The translations under genes and the position numbers were made by a program. Under the pieces are notes generated by a model. It was not told the DNA's origin, searched no databases, and worked only from the letters and a program-made list of their open reading frames with translations. 33,926 nt of DNA from JAVBRU01 sp031547595 (GTDB lineage Bacteria; Bacillota; Clostridia; Christensenellales; Aristaeellaceae), in contig JAVBRU010000095.1 of NCBI GenBank assembly GCA_031547595.1, positions 1-33,926 of the forward strand, in the 5' to 3' direction. Shown here in pieces: positions 31,011 to 33,926 of the stretch (positions are counted from its first letter, which is position 1; each line of letters opens with the position of its first letter).

Positions 31011-31346
31011 TTATTGCTCGTTGTTGAAAAGTATGTCCGCGCCGATAGCCTTCTCGCCGTTGGCCTTCACGCGCTGCATGCCAAACCCGTCTGTGCCGCG
31101 GCTGCCCGGGATGGGGATCAGCGCCACATTCGGGTCGGACTGGTATTTCTGTAAGGTTTCCGGGGCAATGCGCGCCGCGTTTTCGGTGATGAAAATCACG
31201 GGGATGCCCTCTTTGACCAACGTATGCACCGCCCGCGCCACACCCTCGGCACTGTGTGCCGGCAGCGCCCGCATGCCAATGGCGCGAAACGCAGTCACCA
31301 CATCGCGCTCACCCACTGCGCCCACATCGTATTGTTTCTCATCCAT
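31011..31346 (-). CDS. ntpG: V-type ATPase subunit F (NtpG type)
   Basis: 111 residues from ATG 31346; a GTG nine bases upstream is also possible. The Rossmann-like small rotor protein: VGAVGERDVVTAFRAIGM, HTLVKEGIPVIFITENAA and NVALIPIPGSRGTDGFGM (the conserved P-x-P-x-x-x-G-x-x-G-x-G). It binds the base of subunit D. The gene overlaps the end of subunit C by 8 bp. Confidence 0.9.
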   Translation of the reverse strand: MDEKQYDVGAVGERDVVTAFRAIGMRALPAHSAEGVARAVHTLVKEGIPVIFITENAARIAPETLQKYQSDPNVALIPIPGSRGTDGFGMQRVKANGEKAIGADILFNNEQ

Positions 31347-32307
31347 ACAGTTCACGCAGCCTTTCGCGGATGGTCTCTGCGCTAAAGCCGTTCACCTTGC
31401 CCGCCATAATCAGGCGCACGGCAGATGCCTCGCGCTCACGCTGCAGCATATAGCCGATGATGCGCTCCGCCTTTTCGCTCTCGCGACGAAAGGGCGTGTA
31501 CACGGACAGCAAATAGTCGTCCATCGTGCGCTCCAGATAAGAGAGCTTGTTGGCGCTCAGCTGCGCCGCTATGGCGGCGTGATACACGGTATTGCCATAG
31601 CTGTGGATGAGCAGCGGCAGCTTTTCCGGTTGCTCGAAGGTTTTCAGCCATTTATCAATGGACACACTGCCGCCTGGGATGAGCAGCCCTTTGAGGAAAT
31701 CTGCGCCCCGCCCCATGTGCTGCACCCGCAGCGCCATGATGAGGTTCAAAATATCCACCCGCGCCACAAAATATTGGCGTGCCGTTTTCTCCTTTGCAGG
31801 CAGCAGCGCGAATATGCTTTGATACAGCGCCTGATCCAGCGTCACGTCGATATCCAGCGGATCCACCTGCACGGCCAGGCGCTTTTCCAGCGCGTCCATC
31901 GCATCCTTGAGGATGGGATGGAGGATGCGATACTCGTGCTCTGCCACCGCGTGGCGAAGCGCATCCACCGAATACGTGCCGCAGTGTGACAAATCCTCGG
32001 CTTCTTTTTCAAGACAGCGTGCTTTGATGAGCATTTTGAGGTTATTTACATCATAATGCAGCACAAAACAGGTCATCAGCTGTTCGTCGGTGGTCAGCTT
32101 TCGCACCAGCGCGCAGGCTTTTTCCACATGTTCGGCGGCCATTTTTTCATAATCGTCGCCCTCCTGCCAGCCGATTTCTGTCAGCACGCGGTAGGCGTCC
32201 TGCACGGAGGGCGCTTGCAGCAGCCGTTCCAGCTTGGACATGTCCAGGGCGTTTTTTTGCAAAACGCTCAGCCGCCCCAAGGCATAATAAATGCTTTCCT
32301 GTGGCAA
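31339..32307 (-). CDS. ntpC: V-type ATPase subunit C (d-type, rotor-ring cap)
   Basis: 322 residues from TTG 32307, behind AGGAGGGAGGGG. The helical repeats typical of the family are visible: YYALGRLSVLQKNALDMSKL, YDVNNLKMLIKARCLEKEAE (the N-N-L-K motif), VARVDILNLIMALRVQHMGR (D-x-x-N-L) and the late REREASAVRLIMAGKVNGFS. It caps the K ring and links it to the D/F shaft. Confidence 0.92.
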   Translation of the reverse strand: MPQESIYYALGRLSVLQKNALDMSKLERLLQAPSVQDAYRVLTEIGWQEGDDYEKMAAEHVEKACALVRKLTTDEQLMTCFVLHYDVNNLKMLIKARCLEKEAEDLSHCGTYSVDALRHAVAEHEYRILHPILKDAMDALEKRLAVQVDPLDIDVTLDQALYQSIFALLPAKEKTARQYFVARVDILNLIMALRVQHMGRGADFLKGLLIPGGSVSIDKWLKTFEQPEKLPLLIHSYGNTVYHAAIAAQLSANKLSYLERTMDDYLLSVYTPFRRESEKAERIIGYMLQREREASAVRLIMAGKVNGFSAETIRERLRELYG

Positions 32308-32328
32308 TCCGGCCCCTCCCTCCTGATG

Positions 32329-32922
32329 TTACTTCGCAAACAGTATGCGAGCGATCTCTGCTTCCATCTGCAGGCGCTCCGCAGACAAAAGTGCTTCATA
32401 GGTGCAGCCCTGCGCTGCGCCGCCGCGCTGCAGCACAAAGCCACAGCCGGGAACAGAGGAAGGCGAAAGAGTCAGCGCCGCTTGCTTGCCCTGCTTTGCC
32501 AGCGCTTCATTGGCCTGCTGCAAGAAGCCCGCATCAAACCAGGCGTTATTCTCTGCACCGATAGCCAGCGTTTCATCACCCTGTGCCGCCAGGAGCAGCT
32601 GTTCCTGCATGAATGCGCGGGTTTTATCGGCACTTTGGCTCTTCAACTGCTGAAGTGCAACGGAAAACACTTCGTCCAGTACCTGCCGTTTGGCTGCGAG
32701 CAAGGCTTTTTTGTCCTCAAGCTCCGCCATGCGTTCCATGCGGGACACCATTTCCACACCTTCGGCCTTTGCGCGTGCAAGGGACTCCGCCTGCTGCTTT
32801 TCCAAGCGCGCATCCGAAGCGGTACGCAGCTCCTGCGCGCGCTGATGGGCGTCCGAAAGCGTCTGCGCCGCCATTTGGCGCGCATCGTCCATAATTTTCT
32901 TGATAATTTCTTGGATGTCCAT
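32329..32922 (-). CDS. ntpE: V-type ATPase subunit E (peripheral stalk)
   Basis: 197 residues. A long N-terminal Ala/Glu/Arg-rich helix (IIKKIMDDARQMAAQTLSDA through MERMAELEDKKALLAAKRQV) that pairs with subunit G/H. It is followed by a small alpha/beta domain ending GGAAQGCTYEALLSAERLQM, which has the C-terminal pattern (...G..Y..SL......) of the family in slightly divergent form. The partner subunit (NtpF/H) gene is not in the window and may lie before subunit I. Confidence 0.9.
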   Translation of the reverse strand: MDIQEIIKKIMDDARQMAAQTLSDAHQRAQELRTASDARLEKQQAESLARAKAEGVEMVSRMERMAELEDKKALLAAKRQVLDEVFSVALQQLKSQSADKTRAFMQEQLLLAAQGDETLAIGAENNAWFDAGFLQQANEALAKQGKQAALTLSPSSVPGCGFVLQRGGAAQGCTYEALLSAERLQMEAEIARILFAK

Positions 32923-32934
32923 CGCAAAATTTCC

Positions 32935-33414
32935 TTACAGCTTGATCGCGTTGACCATCAGGAAGGAAGTAACCAGCGCAAAGATGGCGTAGGTTTCAAC
33001 CATAACGGCCATCGTAATGCCCTTACCGGACATTTCGGGGCGTTGACCAACCATCAGCATACCGGCAGCGGATACTTTGGCCTGCTTGATTGCAGAGTAG
33101 TAGCCAACCACGGCAATAGGCATGCAGGCAACCACGTAGGAGATGCCCTGCATGAGGGTGACAGGCAGCATCTGGCCGCTGAGCGCCTGGGTGTTGATCA
33201 GGACAAAAACGCCAATCAGCAAGCCATAGATGCCCTGCGTTGCGGGCAGCAGCTGCAAGGTGAGCAGTTTGCTGGATACTTCGGGGTTTTCGCTGGATAC
33301 GCCAGCGGCGGTTTCGCCAGCCAGGCCAACGCCGCGGCTGCTGCCAATACCAGAGAAGATCACCGCGCACGCCGCGCCAACCAGTGCCAAGATCTGACCA
33401 ATAGACATTTCCAT
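32935..33414 (-). CDS. ntpK: V-type ATPase subunit K (16-kDa rotor ring, Na+-type)
   Basis: 159 residues, AAGGAGG ten bases ahead of the ATG. Two fused hairpins give four membrane helices. The residues matching the Na+ ligands known from Enterococcus hirae NtpK (Leu61, Thr64, Gln65, Gln110, Glu139) are all present: Leu56, Thr59 and Gln60 in LQLLPATQGIYG, Gln111 in IKQAKVSAAG, and Glu140 in VETYAIFAL. Spacing from the Gln to the Glu is also 29. Only the second hairpin carries the carboxylate. The ring is therefore predicted to carry Na+. Confidence 0.94.
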   Translation of the reverse strand: MEMSIGQILALVGAACAVIFSGIGSSRGVGLAGETAAGVSSENPEVSSKLLTLQLLPATQGIYGLLIGVFVLINTQALSGQMLPVTLMQGISYVVACMPIAVVGYYSAIKQAKVSAAGMLMVGQRPEMSGKGITMAVMVETYAIFALVTSFLMVNAIKL

Positions 33415-33457
33415 GAGAGAGTTCCTCCTTACAATGATAATGACAATACTACCGGCA

Positions 33458-33926
33458 TCACGCTTCGTTTCGCATAATGCTTACATACCTGGTTTTGCTG
33501 TTCAAAGGCATAAACTCCTTGCCGCCCTCTTCGTAGAACTTGCCAAAGAACTCGATGTATTGCAAACGGCAGGAGTGCACATAGGCACCCAGCGCGTTGA
33601 TACCCAGATTGAACCCGTGGCACACCACAAACAACACTACAGCGATGATCTGCCCTACAAGGCCGATGTCCCACACCATACCAATCAGCTGGTTGAACAC
33701 CATGCCAATGACGCCGGTGGCCAGGCCCATACCGAACAGGCGCATATAGCTGAGCAAATCACTGACCCAGCTGGTGATGCCATACAGCGCGCCAAGGCCG
33801 CTCATCAGGCGTTTGAAGGGGTTTTTCTTGCTGCGCCCCGTCATCAGCAATATGATGGCGACGCCAGCGATCACCATCCATTGCCCGATGGCCGCAGTGG
33901 CGGGCAATACCAGCAGGGCAATACCA
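33458..33926 (-). CDS. ntpI: V-type ATPase subunit I (a-type stator), C-terminal part
   Basis: Only the last about 155 codons are in the window; the reading frame is open to the edge at 33926, so the gene continues beyond. It shows the C-terminal membrane domain: a helix (WMVIAGVAIILLMTGR), then ITSWVSDLLSYMRLFGMGLA, GVIGMVFNQLIGMVWDIG and IIAVVLFVVCHGFNLGINAL. The conserved end includes VHSCRLQYIEFFGKFYEEGG with the stator Arg that faces the rotor carboxylate, followed by EFMPLNSKTRYV. It forms the ion half-channels with the K ring. Confidence 0.93.
   Translation of the reverse strand, partial: GIALLVLPATAAIGQWMVIAGVAIILLMTGRSKKNPFKRLMSGLGALYGITSWVSDLLSYMRLFGMGLATGVIGMVFNQLIGMVWDIGLVGQIIAVVLFVVCHGFNLGINALGAYVHSCRLQYIEFFGKFYEEGGKEFMPLNSKTRYVSIMRNEA

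Noticed and set aside
29637..31154. 505-codon plus-strand frame opposite V-ATPase subunit A
   Set aside because: Mirror of a highly conserved gene with biased third positions; His/Arg/Ala-rich without motifs. The same applies to 32056-33477, 27839-28780, 17928-18614, 21900-22604, 19967-20716 and the minus-strand frame at 15052-15969.
1..33926. tRNA, rRNA, CRISPR arrays, prophage structural cluster or biosynthetic gene cluster
   Set aside because: No clover-leaf, rRNA signature, spaced repeat array or run of phage or NRPS/PKS genes was seen on either strand by eye.

Overview
The window reads as a chromosomal segment of an anaerobic Gram-positive bacterium, most likely a Clostridia-type Bacillota with moderately high GC. 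This rests on strong AGGAGG-type ribosome binding sites, TTG and GTG starts, a V-type (Na+-type) ATPase operon of the Enterococcus/Clostridium ntp kind, PyrR, an Amidase_6 protein, and a large secreted protein with InlB/MucBP-type repeats. I cannot name a genus from sequence alone.

Layout. Positions 1-942 are decayed DNA: a broken IS630-type transposase lying against the C-terminal remnant of a metallo-beta-lactamase-fold hydrolase. Positions 956-8987 hold three exported proteins: a 1542-residue repeat protein, an extracellular solute-binding protein of family 5 without its permeases, and, on the other strand, a small acidic secreted protein. Two back-to-back terminators separate the last two. 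Positions 9003-12329 are a mobile-DNA patch. It has a truncated IS3 element, two small orphan ORFs, a 160-bp fold-back MITE with a TA duplication, a large serine recombinase, a 20-bp palindrome with a central GT just downstream of it, and a short 8-cysteine ORF ending in a terminator.

Positions 12370-17547 carry an aromatic-acid-exporter-like membrane protein convergent with a GNAT acetyltransferase. These are followed by a plus-strand cassette of two polytopic membrane proteins (the first DUF5058-like), a membrane-anchored M20 peptidase and cysteine synthase.

Positions 17553-25508 form what looks like one eight-gene minus-strand operon. In transcription order it is GntR/FCD regulator, M3 oligoendopeptidase, Lrp/AsnC-type regulator, class I aminotransferase, CapA-like protein, PyrR, a degenerate isopropylmalate-dehydrogenase-fold protein and an alkaline-phosphatase-superfamily phosphodiesterase. 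Gaps are 1-26 bp, and two junctions are 4-bp ATGA overlaps. The operon starts from a clear TTGACA-17-TATCAT promoter that overlaps a TTGTATACAA palindrome. An Amidase_6 gene is divergent from it.

Positions 26126-27144 hold a two-gene unit (VOC protein and a cysteine-rich protein of unknown function). From 27207 to the window end is a V-type ATPase operon in the order I-K-E-C-F-A-B-D, closed by a terminator. Subunit I is cut by the window edge. The K subunit keeps all residues corresponding to the Na+ ligands of the Enterococcus hirae rotor ring, so a Na+-coupled enzyme is predicted.

The less ordinary items are the catalytically dead-looking IPMDH-fold protein in the eight-gene operon, the DUF5058/membrane/M20 cassette, the recombinase with its candidate crossover palindrome and Cys-rich peptide, and the promoter/operator/5' hairpin arrangement in front of the giant secreted protein. 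No tRNA, rRNA or CRISPR array was seen.
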